The notes beneath the pieces are model-generated. The model did not search any database, was not told the DNA's origin, and saw nothing but the letters and a program-made list of their open reading frames with translations. Positions 33,938-45,465 of a stretch of 64,000 bases of DNA are shown in pieces. The DNA lies in the NCBI RefSeq assembly GCF_020360975.1, contig NW_025408677.1, positions 186,001 through 250,000 of the forward strand. Direction: 5' to 3'. The stretch comes from Hirsutella rhossiliensis. Taxonomy: Eukaryota > Ascomycota > Sordariomycetes > Hypocreales > Ophiocordycipitaceae. Position 1 is the first letter of the stretch; each line of letters starts with the position of its first letter. The position numbers were made by a program, and so were the translations under genes.

Positions 33938-34499
33938 ATGGCCACTTGCAACGTTTCCGTGGAGTTCTGGTGCGAATTCGGGCCACGGAGCTGAAGTACA
34001 AGCATAGCATCCCGAAGACGCTCGTGACGCAGGTAGGCCAGGCGAGGCCGAACCACGCAGCCAGTGCACTGTTCCTACAGTGGATAAGGCCGATCCTACG
34101 GGAGCACGAGGCAGCGTGTAGGAAGGCAGCAGGGTGCGCTGCGAGCTGCGGCGGACTCGCAAAGGAGATTCTACAGAGCCCGATATCGTACCTACACGCA
34201 GAGAGGCCGTTTGTGCTCGTGGTCGTGTCGTCGTTCTGCGGCAAAGAAGGATGCGAAATTAGGACGAGGCAGGAAATGCAGGACACGATGGCAGAGGCGG
34301 GGCAGGCGGGCGGAAACAAGGGCGCGACGCAAATGCAAGGCAGGATGCGCAGAGCACAGAGGAAGGTCTGCCGGGTTTGTGGAGAGATGGCGGGGCGAGG
34401 AGGTGCAGCCGATGCCTGACGGTGGCGTACTGCAGCAGGCAACACCAAAAGGAGGACTGGAAGGTGCACAAGAAGGGATGCAAGCCAAAGGCAAGCTAG
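33938..34499 (+). pseudogene. MYND-type zinc-finger protein, broken
   Basis: From the ATG at 33938 (MATCNVSVEFWCEFG) the protein continues after a one-base shift near 33980 as ATELKYKHSIPKTLVTQVGQ ... SPISYLHAERPFVLVVVSSF ... RKVCRVCGEMAGR. After a second shift near 34395 it reads RCSRCLTVAYCSRQHQKEDW and ends KVHKKGCKPKAS at TAG 34497-34499. The Cys/His spacing is that of a MYND finger, a protein-interaction module common in fungal proteins. The gene stands between the MITE nest and H3. Whether it is a resident gene or was captured by a Helitron cannot be told from this window. Confidence 0.65.
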
Positions 34500-34722
34500 G
34501 AGCTAGGGAGAGGAGGAAGGAAAGTAAAGGGACAAGGCATAACGCGCAGGACATAAACAAGGTCACGGAGAACAAATAGAGGCAGGCACTATCGTAAGAA
34601 ATAGGTCGCAAGCTAAAGTTGTTGTTTCAAAAAGAGATAAACGTTGTAATGTGTAGAGTAATGGTAATTTTGCAGCGATAAGTTTCGTTAGGAATAGCAT
34701 CTCGAGAGGAGAACGGTTTATT

Positions 34723-36194
34723 TTAGTAAAGGCAAGAGGCGTAAGAGAGCGATAGGTTTATAGTAGGCAGCTCATTTCTGCATGCGATAGCGGATAGGTC
34801 GAGCGGGCGGGTCGGAGGTGCTCGCGACAATAGAGTCAAGAGGGGAACCCGGCTTGGCTGCCGGAGCGGAACGGGCGGGACGCCGCTCGGTCGAGACGAA
34901 GAAGCGGCCGGCGGGGGAGAGGAGGAGGGGGCGGCGGAGCTGACGGTGTCCGAAGACGAGGAAGGCGGCGAATTCTGCTGCTGCAGCAAGCGCGCCCTCT
35001 TCATGGGCGTATCGGCAAGGGCCGGGTGGGAGCGCTTAGGCGGTGGTGTGACGGGGTCGAGGGCGGTCGGGGCCGAGGCCAAGGAAGGGGGAGCCGACGC
35101 AGCCGAGGCCGGCGCAGCAACGGAGTACAAGGCGGCGCGGACGGAATCAAAGGTAGAGGAGGCGGATAGGGTCTGACGTTTAAGGGGCGTAGCAAGGGGG
35201 GAAGCCGAGGCGGAGGCGGCCGCCGAGGGCCTGTCGACAAAGTTCCAGCTGTCCGGGACGACGATAAAGACGTAATCGCGCTCTGAGCCCGGGGGGCAGA
35301 GCATAAGACGGTGGTCGAGAAGGCCGACGACCTTTCCAGTGCAGGTAAAGGGACGCCGGGCAGGAAGGAAGAGTTAGGCCTTTCAGCAATTTTCTTGCAT
35401 AGCACGGCCCAAGGGTTAGCATAGATGGGAAAGATAACAAAGACCTGGAAGGGGTGGTAGCCCTTAAAGGAATCCGGTCCGGCAGGCCAGGGGTGATGTA
35501 GGTAGTGAGCCGGACGAAGCCGCAGCAGCGGAGCTGGTCGGGCCCGAGACCTGGCAGGAAGTCTCCACGCAGGAGGTCAAGGCCAGGCCCGGCGATGACG
35601 CCATGGAAGGAGACAACAGGAGGCGTAGACGGGAACTGGCCGCCAGAGGCCAAGGAGCGTGGGAGGACGCTAGGGAGAGAAGTCAGCGAGGCGGCCGGTG
35701 AAGGGGCAAAAAAAAAAAAAAGGGGGGGGCGCACGGCTGGTAGCCTTGGTCGCGGACGATAAGGGCGGGCACTGTGTAGAGGACGGTATCGTCTGGGCCG
35801 GCCTCAAGACCGTCGCGGCGCTCCACCTCCCAGGCGAGGGCGTAGGGGTGAACGCGGCCGCTCATAAGGAACCATTGCTCGGACCAGTCCGTGTCGACGA
35901 TTGGCTGGCCGTAGATAGAGGTTTAGGCTAAAGAAGAGAGAGGGCCCAGGTCGTCGCCCTCGGCCCGGGGTGCGTAGTCGGCCTCGAGCAGCCACGAGGC
36001 ACCGGCAGGAGGACGCGGGCGATAGCCTCAGCGTTGAGGCCCCTAATGCGGTGCTCGTCGTGGTGGGCGAACCTCGCGGGGCAGTCGGGCTGGGCGAAGA
36101 ACATCATGGACATATCGCTGCCCGCGCCCTTGCTAGAGCCAAGGGGCTTGCGGAGGTGCGGGGCAGAGCTGTCCGCCGACGGAGACGAAGACAT
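34723..36194 (-). pseudogene. Helitron accessory gene, H3 copy
   Basis: ATG at 36192-36194 (MSSSPSADSSAPHLRKPL). Exon 1 runs to 35735, the intron is 35670-35734 (gtgcgc, gctgac, ccctag; it contains a T15-type run on the coding strand), and exon 2 is 35669-34723. It has the same two domains as in H1, with PFTCTGK-type and VPDSW-type motifs. The longest tail is seen here (Ser/Pro-rich, KRSHPALADTPMKRARL, ending SLSYASCLY). Frame breaks: near 36000 after ARVLLPVP, near 35915, near 35475 and near 35350, each a single-base loss compared with H1. The 5' ATG frame is intact here, whereas H1 has lost a base just after it, so H1 and H3 are broken at different sites. Confidence 0.72.
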
Positions 36195-38000
36195 GGCTCG
36201 GCCGTGTAGTAAAAGAGCAACGTTGCTGGGGCAAAGCTAAAAGCGGCGAGAAAGATAGGCAGGAGTGCTCCTACCTATATACCGTCTTACGAGTTTAGTG
36301 TAAAGAGAAGGGCCAGTGGCGATGGTGTGTAAGAGAAGTCAAAGGATTCTAAACAAAGACGCAACATGGCGTTAGTGGTAGGTTATATAAGGAGCCTTTG
36401 TAAAAGAGGGTTATAAGATGCGTATAGAGGAGAGTGCAATAAGAGAAGGGAGAACTTTAAAAGGCGGTCTAGTAAGATGTTGAGAGTTTTAAGACAAGCA
36501 GGACGCGCGAAGCTATATTCGAGGAGAAGCAGGCAGCCCTATTCGCAACACGTGTAAGACATGGTTTTAAACTTCAGCGGGCAAGTGTCTAGGGGCATAC
36601 GGAAGCTTTGACTGATAAGAGCTGGATGACAAGAAGGAAAAGCGTAGCATGCAAAGCATAGGCAAGAAGAAGCCGTCGCGGCGACGTACATATAAGGATC
36701 GGCCGAGGCCGTCTAGCCTATCGCATATGGCAGCAGGCAATGGCGGGCGGGCTTAATAGAAAGGCGGCGCCGGTATAATGCAAAGCAGCAGCACGCATAT
36801 AGACATAGTAGAGAGCTACGAGTAAGATATATAGACTTTTGTAGAGGATCCTATATGCGCAAGAGGGGTGCCAGTCAGCAAGATAAGTGCAGGGCGAATA
36901 ATCGAGGCAAGGATTTATACGCTGTTATTACACTTACGAGGATTTACGCCAGGGGCCTAGTGGCACCATAAGTAGGCAGGGCCAAAGAGGGCAGGTGCAA
37001 AAGAGGAAGACAAGACGTCCGTGGGGGCTTTGGTAGACCGGTGTCGCAATGAAGCCAGCCAACGGAAGGGACCAGTCCGGAGCGGGGGACGGGGCAAGCC
37101 CGGCGCCAGAAGCCTGCGCAGCGCCGTACACAGGACCAGAGTTCCAGCCGACCACAGCAGCGCCGGCACTTGCTAGCGGCGCCCCTCGGAGAGAGCAAGA
37201 AGAGGCGTCAAGGGAGGCGCCTCCGAGGCGAGGGCGGGGAAGACCGCCAGGACTAGGAGATGGAGGATCAGCGCAGGCCGAGTCATGCCGCGGGATATCC
37301 AGCCTCGGCCGACACCAAGCGCGGCGGCAACTTGGCTGCCGCCGACACCGAGGGCGGCAGGGCACTGGCTGCCGCAAGGCGTGCCCAGCGCCGTCTCGGC
37401 CTCAGGGAAAGCCAGCGCGCACCAAGAGAAATCCGGCCTCTGCCGACAGTAGAGGCCGCCGGTCCTCGCCGCCGCCGACGAGAAGTTCGGACGTTCCGCG
37501 GGACATTCGGCCACAGCCGACATGGAGGGCCGCCGGCCCTTCGCCGCCGACGAGAAGTTCGGACGCGCCGCGGATATCCAGGCTCTGTCGACACCGACGG
37601 CGGCAGGGCGCCGGCTGCCGCAAGGCGGGCCTAGCGCCGTCTCGGCCTCAGGAAAAGCCAGCGCGCACCGAGGGAAATCCGGCCTCTGCCGACGGTGGAG
37701 GCCGCCGGGCCTCGCCGCCGCCGACGAGAAGTTCGGACGTTCCGCGGGATATTCGGCCACAACCGACTTGAGGGCCGCCGGCCCTTCGCCGCCGTCAAGC
37801 GGGACTAGCTCGGCCGTAGTCTCGATCGGAAGCCAGCACTCGCCGCGAGCCATCCAGTCCCGGCCGGCCAGCAGGGCCGAGATCCCCGCCACAACTCCGG
37901 CCGCAGCCGGGCTGCTTGTTGGCGGCAGAGATAGCGCCTCGGCAGGTACGGTCGTAGAGCGAGGTAAAGGCGTGTAGCGGTGATAGCTAACCGGACGCAG
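36195..38000. other. H3 divergent spacer
   Basis: This is the spacer between the two divergent genes. The left part matches 5574-5941 and 12018-12500 of H1, with the element C empty site at about 36541-36575. A frame at 37049 starts MKPANGRDQSGAGDGAS as in H1 and degenerates into repeats. The 55-bp intron-like segment is at 37946-38000 (gtacgg, gctaac, cgcag). Confidence 0.55.
37344..37835 (+). repeat. ~246-bp tandem repeat in H3 spacer
   Basis: 'agcgccgtctcggcctcag' occurs at 37387 and 37633, a period of 246, with the whole unit ('gccgccgacgagaagttcgg' included) duplicated. H1 has only one such unit (about 12790-13010) but a different 102-bp duplication, so the repeat number changes between copies of the same Helitron. 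Confidence 0.7.
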
Positions 38001-41000
38001 GTAGATCGGCGATAAGACGGCAGGCGAGGAAGAGCAGAAGAGGAAACGCCATCTTAGTAGTGGGCAGGCCGAGCGGAAACGCGCCCGGGTCGGTGAAAGG
38101 TGCCGAGACCAAGGGAGCTGCAGGCCGAGGACCTAGCCAGCGCGCTGCGGCACCTCGACGAGGAGTTCGAGGCGGGCGAGAGGCTGGCCAACGAGCAGAC
38201 GTGGTGTGCGCCGGTGCCGCGCGAGAGGCAGGTGAGGACGGTGCGGAAGTTCTACCGGGCGTTCCACGACGCTGGCACGCTGCCGATCGCGACCTGCACG
38301 CTATGCTACCGGAAGCGGGCCAAGGGGAGCTGAGGAGATGGCGTGGGAGGGTGGGAGGGGTGGTCGCGGGCGGTGTTGCGGGGGCGGGCGGTCCCCGTTC
38401 GGGTGCCAAGCCTGCTTCCCGGAGGGCAGGCCGGCGGCGGTCTGCGCAGAGTGCGCGCGATGGGCCGGGCGTGAGGGGGCGTCGCCGGCCATGCACCTCC
38501 ATGGGCGGCTCGGCTGCGAGCACGCGTACCCCGACGAGCTAAAGGACCTCACGCCGCTCGAGGAGAAGCTCATCTCGCTCAACTCGTGCTACGGCTTCGT
38601 GACGAAGTATAGCATCCCCGGCGGCCAGAGGCAGAGCGTGAGGTACCCGAGGCACGTCAAGGGCCATATCACGGTGTTCCCGAACGACGTGCAGGGCCTG
38701 GCTGCCAAGGTGCTCCCGCACCCGCTGGTCCGGGTCATGGACGAGATCCACGTCTCGTGGCAGGGCGCTGAGAGGCCCGGGCCGCGGGACCTATCAGGCC
38801 TGCTGTCGGTAAGGCGGTCGGCGGTCGAGAGGCGCTGGCCTGGCTCAAGGAGAACAACCCGCTCTACGGCGAGGTCGAGATCGACGCGGCGGAGATAGCC
38901 AGCTGGGGGCGCCGCCGCACGGTGCCGCCGGTGGTGTGCGAGCGGCTGGAGCGAAACGAGCCGTCGGCGCGGGAGAGGACGCAGACGGCGCAGGTGGTGC
39001 CGCCGTCGGAGCGGGCCATGGACGACGGAGGCGCGGCCGAGATCGAGGAAATCCTCGCGATGCTAAGGCAGGGCCAGGACCCCGCCGAGGGGAGCCGCGA
39101 CGTCGGGCTCACGTGCGAGGACGACGACAGGGACGGCGCTAGGCCCGAAGAGGACGGGGACGTAATCAATGAGGTAACGTCTTCCGGCATGTTCCCGTTA
39201 GATGGGGCGCCAGATGTGGCCGACGCCGAGAAGATTCGCTTCGCCCGCGACGCGGTCGGGCCCGAGGAGCGCGCGCCAGCCGAGGACGTGGGTAGGGACG
39301 GCGGCCAGAGGGCGGCGGGCGACGGCGGCGACGGCGAGCCGTACATACAGGTGCGACGCGGCGAGGATTTCGCCGACTCGGCGGACGCCTCCTTCTTTGC
39401 AAAGGCCTTTCCGACCCTGTTCCCCTTTGGCTTAGGCGGGCCGAGGCTCGCCGACGAGGACGCCGCGGAGAGAGCGCGGGCCCAGCGTCGGGAACCAGGG
39501 CGCCCAGGCGGAGCGGGTTGCAGAGGGCCTTATGTCGACGCGGAACATGAAGCTCCAGGCATGGGCCGACGTCGTGCTGCGGCGTCACGGCGGCCGGTTC
39601 GCGACGCACCTATCTTCGCCTTCCTTGTCTTTAACATGGGCGTGCGGTCTAAGAACCGCCAGGCCAGCATGCTAGGCGTAGCGAGGAAGAACTTCGCAAG
39701 GGTCGAGGGCCTACTAAAGTCGTTAACGGCGCAGAGGCTCGAGGCGGCCAGGCCGAGCTCGAGGCCACAGGTAAGACTAGCGACGACGGGGTAAAGAGCC
39801 CTCCGGTCCCTCTCCGTGTTCGGCTACCGGCAGCCAATGTCGAGGAGAGCCGCCTTAGTATGCGGAAGAAGATACTATCCCTCATCGTTAGGTACGGGTG
39901 CCGGCTATCTGGTTCACGCTGAACCCGAACGACATTACGAACCTAGTAAAGTTACGGCTAGCGGCGCACCGCGGCCGCGACCCCGACGAGGCCGAGGCCT
40001 TCCTAAGTGACCTAGGGACCGCGTATAAGCGGACGCGGCTGGCCATATCGGACCCGATGAGCTCGGCCGTCTTCTTCCACCGGGAGATGACGCTCTTCTT
40101 CGAGCACTACGTCAACGTCGGGGAGGAGTCGGTGTTCGGCCACGTCGGCGCATACTACGGGGCGGTAGAGACCAACGAGCGAGGCGCCCTCCACATCCAC
40201 GGGCTCCTCTGGCTAAGGGGCAACGCGGGCATTGGCGACGCGCTCGCCGGCCCGGACGCGGAGGAGCAGGCGGCGTACCGGGAGCGCATCGTCCGCTACG
40301 TAGATAGCGTCTTCTCTGAGGTAAGGCGGCCGCCTTAACACAAACCCCGATGCCCCTATCTGGGTCAGGCTGAGGGCCTAAGCTGAACCGAGGCCGCAGG
40401 AGCTAGACGCAGAAGGTTACTGTGCCATGCAGGCAGAGCGGTCGGCCACGGCGGACATATCGTCGCGGCTCGACGACGTCGCGCGCTTCACGGACACCTT
40501 CGACGAGGAGGCCAACTTCTGCGCGGGCGCGACGCAGATCCATACGCATAGCGCGACCTGCGTAAAATACTCGCTCGGCGTGGGGCGCGGAAGGGGACCT
40601 CTGCCGGTTTAAGGCGCCGTGGAGGTTGGTGGAGAGGACGGCGCTGACGGCGGACGGGGTGCTCGAGATCCGGCGGACGCATAGCATGGTGAACCGGTGG
40701 AACAGGGCGATGGCAGTGGGGCTACGACACAACCACGACATCTCGTTCATCGCGACGCAGCGCAAGACCATGGCCCTAATCTACTATATTACTAACTATA
40801 CGACGAAGGTAGAGGACCCGGTGTGGAAGCGTGTGGCCGCCGCGGCCGAGTTCCTTCCTGTGCTAGAGCCGACGGGAGAGGGCAACAGAAGTGGCGCCGA
40901 CCGCGACGCCGGCCGGGAGGGCGGGGCCGAAGGGGTAGCGACGGCGGCGGACCCCGTAGGGGGGAATAAGACGAGAACGTTCCTGCTTAAGGCGGCGAAT

Positions 41001-43979
41001 CGAGTCTTTACGGAGCGGCCGCTGTCGCAGGTCGAGGTGATCGCGCACCTCCTAGGGTACCCGGCGGAGTTTAGCAGCGGCTCAGCGTGGGCGTATATAA
41101 ACGCAAACCAGCTCTACTGGGCCGTCTTCCGCCGGTGGCGGCACCTCCGACGGGCGAGCGGCGCCGAGGCGACGGGCGACGCGCCGGACGAGACGGTCGT
41201 CGTCGAGGAGGCTGGCCTGAGGATCCTCTCGTCGAGGCCTACCGGCACCGGGGCGAGCTCCTGCGGGCCTCTGCCTTTATGACTACGCATCGCTTGTAAG
41301 GTTAAAGCAAAACGGCAGCGGCGCCGACGGTATGGCGGGCTGGGGTGAGGTACCCTTCGCGGAGAGCTGGGCGTCGGGGAAGGGCTGGGTGCAGGCGCTT
41401 AGGCGGCCGGGTTGCGGGGCGACTGTATGCGTCGACGGATACCTCAGCAAGGAGTTCAGCGAGGAAGACGACGAGTCGTGCCACCGGAGGTGCGTACTAT
41501 AAGACGGGGGGCGCCTAAGAGGAAGGCAGAGCAGCTAGGGGCATCGGCTAACAGCATCTAGGGCGGCGGTGCAGCACCTGGCCCTATTCGTGCCGTGGGA
41601 GTCCTTCCTCGGCGAGGAGGCAGGCGACATTAACAACATCTGGGCACGGGCGCGGAGTCGCTGGCGCCGAGGGTCGCGCGGCTCGCAGACAACGTGCAGC
41701 TCCTCCGGCGGTCGGCGGAGGACGCGAAGCGCGACGCCAAGCAGTGGGCCGCCACGGCCGAGGAGGGCGGTATGACGGCGCCGCAGGCCGACGACGAAGA
41801 CAGGGGCGGCCGAAGGGGCGAGGAGGCATACCGCGCCGGCGGGGCGGGCGACGCGGCTCGGCTCATCGACGTCGTCCGGAACGCCGCCAGCGCGGGACAA
41901 GTCACGGCGCAGTCAACAGAGCTGCTAGCGATGACGCAGCAGCTCTGCCGGTTCCAGCAGTCGGCGCTCGGGTCGGCGGCCGAGCTCGCGGCGACGGTGG
42001 TGGCGGACGAGAGGGCAGGCAGGCGGGTGAACCTACCGGGCTCGGCGCTGTCGGGGGCGGCACTGCCGCGGCAAGAAGAGGTGCGGGCCATCAAGTCGCA
42101 GCAGAGGAGCGCGGCGCGGGGGGAGCGGGCGATCCAGGGCATCCAGGGCGGCGGGGCGGCGGCGGGCGTCGGGGCCGACCGCGGCGCGGCCCTTCGCGGG
42201 GTGATGGGGGGCTTCGGCGAGGACGACATCGACGTAACGGCGGCCGACGGCGACGCAGACGCAGGCACGGCGGCGGGGATGCGCGTGCGGCTCGGCCCGT
42301 CGAGCTCGTTCGTCGCCGCCGGCAGGAGCTGGCGGGCCAGCTCACGCTCAACGAGAAGCAGGCCATCGCCCTCCTAATCGTGTGCCGGCAACTCGACCGA
42401 ATCCGGCAGGGCGACGACGCAGGCGGCGACGGTGGTGGCCAGCTCTGCCTATTCATCGGCGGCGAGGGCGGCACCGGCAAGTCGCGCGTCATCGAGGCGC
42501 TCGTCGAGCTGCTCGCCCGGAGGGACCTATCGAGCCGGCTGCTGGTTACGGCGACGTCGGGGACGGCGGCAGCGCGGATCAACGGCATCACGCTGCACTC
42601 GGCCTGCGGCCTTACGGTCGGCCAGGGCGGCCGGGCGGGAGGGCGACGAGGACATTGACGGCGTACGGCTGGCGGGCCAGGGCGAGCGCTTCGTCGACGG
42701 CCGGTCGCGGATGGACTGGCAGGAGAAGGAGGTGCTGGTGATCGACGAGGTCAGCATGCTCGGGGCGCGGACGCTGCACGCCGCCAACGAGCAGCTCTGC
42801 CGGCTGCGGGGGTCGGCGCGGGACTTCGGCGGCATCCCGGTAGTGATCCTCTGCGGCGACTTCCACCAGTTCCGGCCGGTGCAGGAACGGTCGATCCTGC
42901 TGCCGAGCGCGGCGGTGGCGTGGGACGAGGACGGGGCGTTCGCGGCCGAGCAGCGGCGGCAGCACGACAAGGCGCACGCGCTGTGGCGGCGCTTCACGAC
43001 GGTCGTCATGCTGACGAGCAGATGCGGGCCGCCGGCGACCCGGAGCTGCGGCGGCTGCTCGGGCGGATCCGCCGGGGCGAGCAGGACCGGTCGGACCTAG
43101 AGCTGCTCAACTCGAGATGCTACCGGCCGGGCAGGCGGATCCCGTGGGAGACGGGCCTGACGGTGGTGACGCCGCTCAACCGGAACCGCTGGAACCTCAA
43201 CCTAGAGGCGGCGCTCGCGTTCCGGGAGAGGCGGCGGACGGCGGCGCGCGTCTTCCTCTCCGAGCATAAGTGGAGGGACGGCGTGCCGACGGAAGAGGAG
43301 GCGGTGCTAATGCTAGGCCAGGGCGACGACAGCGCGACCCCGGTGCCGGCCGTCTTCCTCTTCGTGCCAGGCATGCCGGTCGTCGTGAACCAGAACACGC
43401 ACCAGGGGCTGAAGCTTGTGAACGGGGCCGGGTACACGGCGGTGGACGTCATCCCCGACCGCGCCTTCCCGGCCACCGCGTCTCGGCGGAGCTCATCATG
43501 CACTTCGGCCGCCGGCGGGCATCGTGCTGGCCTCGGAGACGACCAAGGACTTCCACTTCGTCGGGATGCCTGCCGGGACGATCCTGCTAACGCCCATCAG
43601 CGTCAAGATCACAGCGCAGCGGAAGCGGCCATGGCAGCGCAACGACGTCAGCCGGAGGGGCCTGCCGTGCGCCGCGGCCTTCGCCTGCACCGACTATAAG
43701 GTGCAGGGCGGGACGCTAGAGCGCGTGGCGCTGGAGCTGCGGGGGGCGAGGATGACGACGGTCGAGGGGAGGGCGGTGCCGTCGTCGTGCGACCCGTATA
43801 GCCTATACGTGCAGCTGTCGCGGTGCCCGACGCTCGACGGCATCATGCTCGTATCAGAGGTGCGGGAGCGGGACCTAGTGGGGAACCGGGTGCCTGAGGA
43901 GATGACGGCAGCGCAGGCCCGGCTAGAGGAGCTTAGCAGGCAGACAACACAGGAGGCGGCCGACTGGCTCCGCAGGTAA
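38001..43979 (+). pseudogene. RepHel (Rep nickase + Pif1 helicase), H3 copy
   Basis: Exons are about 38001-40320, 40400-41489 and 41562-43979, with introns 40321-40399 (gtaagg, cgcag) and 41490-41561 (gtgcgt, tctag). The domains are as in H1: Cys pairs near 38300-38530, DUF6570-like region, HUH motif LHIHGLLWL (His codons at 40192-40194 and 40198-40200), YYITNYTTK near 40785-40810, Walker A GGEGGTGKS near 42460-42485, DEVSMLG, GDFHQFRPV, and helicase end to WLRR. The position of the H1 ATG 13417 is gtg here, so that ATG is not the family start. Breaks (near 38840, 38910, 39480, 39610, 39800, 39897, 40590, 41655, 42330, 43015, 43475) are mostly single-base losses in G or C runs relative to H1. 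Confidence 0.83.
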
Positions 43980-44683
43980 CGCAGGCGCCCTGCATTTTCC
44001 ACACTTCTGACGTAAAGGAGTGTAGGTTAAGGGCCAGGAGGACGGGCGAAGGGGGTGGTCTGTGGAGGCGTGTGGTCTATGGCGGAGTTAGAAGCCGGGC
44101 CGGCTTGGGCACCTTCCTCTATGTGGTCTGCGGCGGCGTATGGTCTACGGAGGCGTTGGAAGCGAACTGCGCAGCTGGAACTAAAAGGGCAGCAAGGGGC
44201 AGGGCATTATTTATTTTTATTTATTAACGAATGAAAAGCGAGAACATCGACGAATGAAAAGCGAGAAAAGAACAACCGACGAATCAAAAGCGAGAACGCC
44301 AGCGAATCAGAGGGCGGCATTTGCGGGGGGGAAATCGATGGCGAATTTTTTTTCTCCCCGGGGAGGAACCCTAAGAACCTTTCGTCACTCGTTCCTCGTT
44401 CCTCAAGGCAAAGTCCTTTCGTTCCTCAAGGCAAATCAGCCAATCAGAGGCGGAGGATGTGGGGGTGAAGCAGTCTGGGGCCTTTTTTCCCCGCGCGCTA
44501 ATGAAGTCCTTTCGTTCCTCAAGGCAAGTCCTTTCGTTCCTCAAGGCATCCTCAAGGCACAACAAGGCACAATCAAGCTCGAACTTGACAATTCTCAATC
44601 AAGTTTGACTTTTCGTCAAGTCAAGTTCTCAAGTCAAGTTAGGTAGTAGTCATCAATCAATCGAGTTCAAGGAGTGTCAAGTC
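43980..44683. other. H3 3' tail and tcaagt-rich border
   Basis: Non-coding. It has the ccccgggg palindrome near 44357 and cgttcctcaaggca at 44397-44410, 44420-44433, 44513-44526 and 44535-44548. From about 44575 the sequence turns into degenerate 'tcaagt' repeats that lead into H4. A block around 44040-44160 ('gtggtctgtggaggcgt') is a local repeat. No gene is seen. Confidence 0.6.
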
Positions 44684-44697
44684 GTCAAGTACTTGAC

Positions 44698-45465
44698 GCC
44701 ACATGGCAAAGAGAGGACTACCCTAGATCGGGAAGTAATCCGCCAATTACATCGCTTCGAGTCGTGGGATTCGCCCTCAAATATTGTGGGGCCGATCGTG
44801 GTTGCTTAGCGCGCATTAGCCGTAAGTGGGCCCGCGCGGGGGCCCCCAAACCGTCCCAACACAAGCGAAAATGAACCCCACTCTTATCACACCAAACAGC
44901 CATCAACAACGCGTCAATTCGACGCGTGATTCAGCCCGAAGGGCGTTTATTCAGTCAAAAAGAAGAGCATAAACCCTGTTCTGATTGGCTACTTGGCCTC
45001 CCCTGTCCTCAACTCGTGAACGAATTGGTCGGCTGATAACGCCACCAAATGAAGGCCCACCACAAACCCCTGAGCGTTGACTAGGTAACTAGCGAGCTCT
45101 CGGAGAGCTCGCCGACAGCTTTCAGTTGTTCTTTTCTTCAACGCAATCAATTTGTTGGTTTATACGCACGCTTCTACTTCCCTTTCCCGTCGAATCTGTC
45201 GAACCCATCGAGTTGCTAACGGTGTCTAGGTTCGCAAATCACATCCGCAGCCGGCCTACCCGGGCAGGTAGTGCAGTTTCCTCCCAGATCATTCAGATCT
45301 GAGCCGACTACCTCAAAGACACTCTCCCTATCGAGCTCCACCACGGTCTCGGACCTCTCAACCGTCAGACAGCTCTGCTAGCATCACCAAGCCCTCGCAA
45401 AGCCTCCCTGCCCGAGCGATATCTAGCAGTCAAAGTGGATAAGAGGTGGATATATATACGGTCAG
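44698..45465 (+). other. H4 5' region
   Basis: Non-coding upstream region of the H4 RepHel gene. It has a perfect 10-bp stem, gcgagctctc-g-gagagctcgc, at 45092-45112. A tatatata stretch near 45450, just before the ATG at 45466, could be a promoter element, though it is very close to the start. Confidence 0.45.

Larger units (their letters stand above)
34600..44560 (+). mobile_element. Helitron H3, close copy of H1
   Basis: Accessory gene, spacer, RepHel and tail align along the whole length with H1, including intron positions and the tail block with cgttcctcaaggca. It lacks element C and preserves its empty site near 36541-36575. The left end lies somewhere between the MYND fragment and 34723. 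The right end is placed at the last cgttcctcaaggca (44535-44548) by analogy, and neither end is certain. Confidence 0.8.

Noticed and set aside
35709..35721. A-run as a retroposon poly(A) tail
   Set aside because: It falls inside the intron of the minus-strand accessory gene, where it reads as a pyrimidine tract. H1 has a shorter C/T-rich stretch at the same place.
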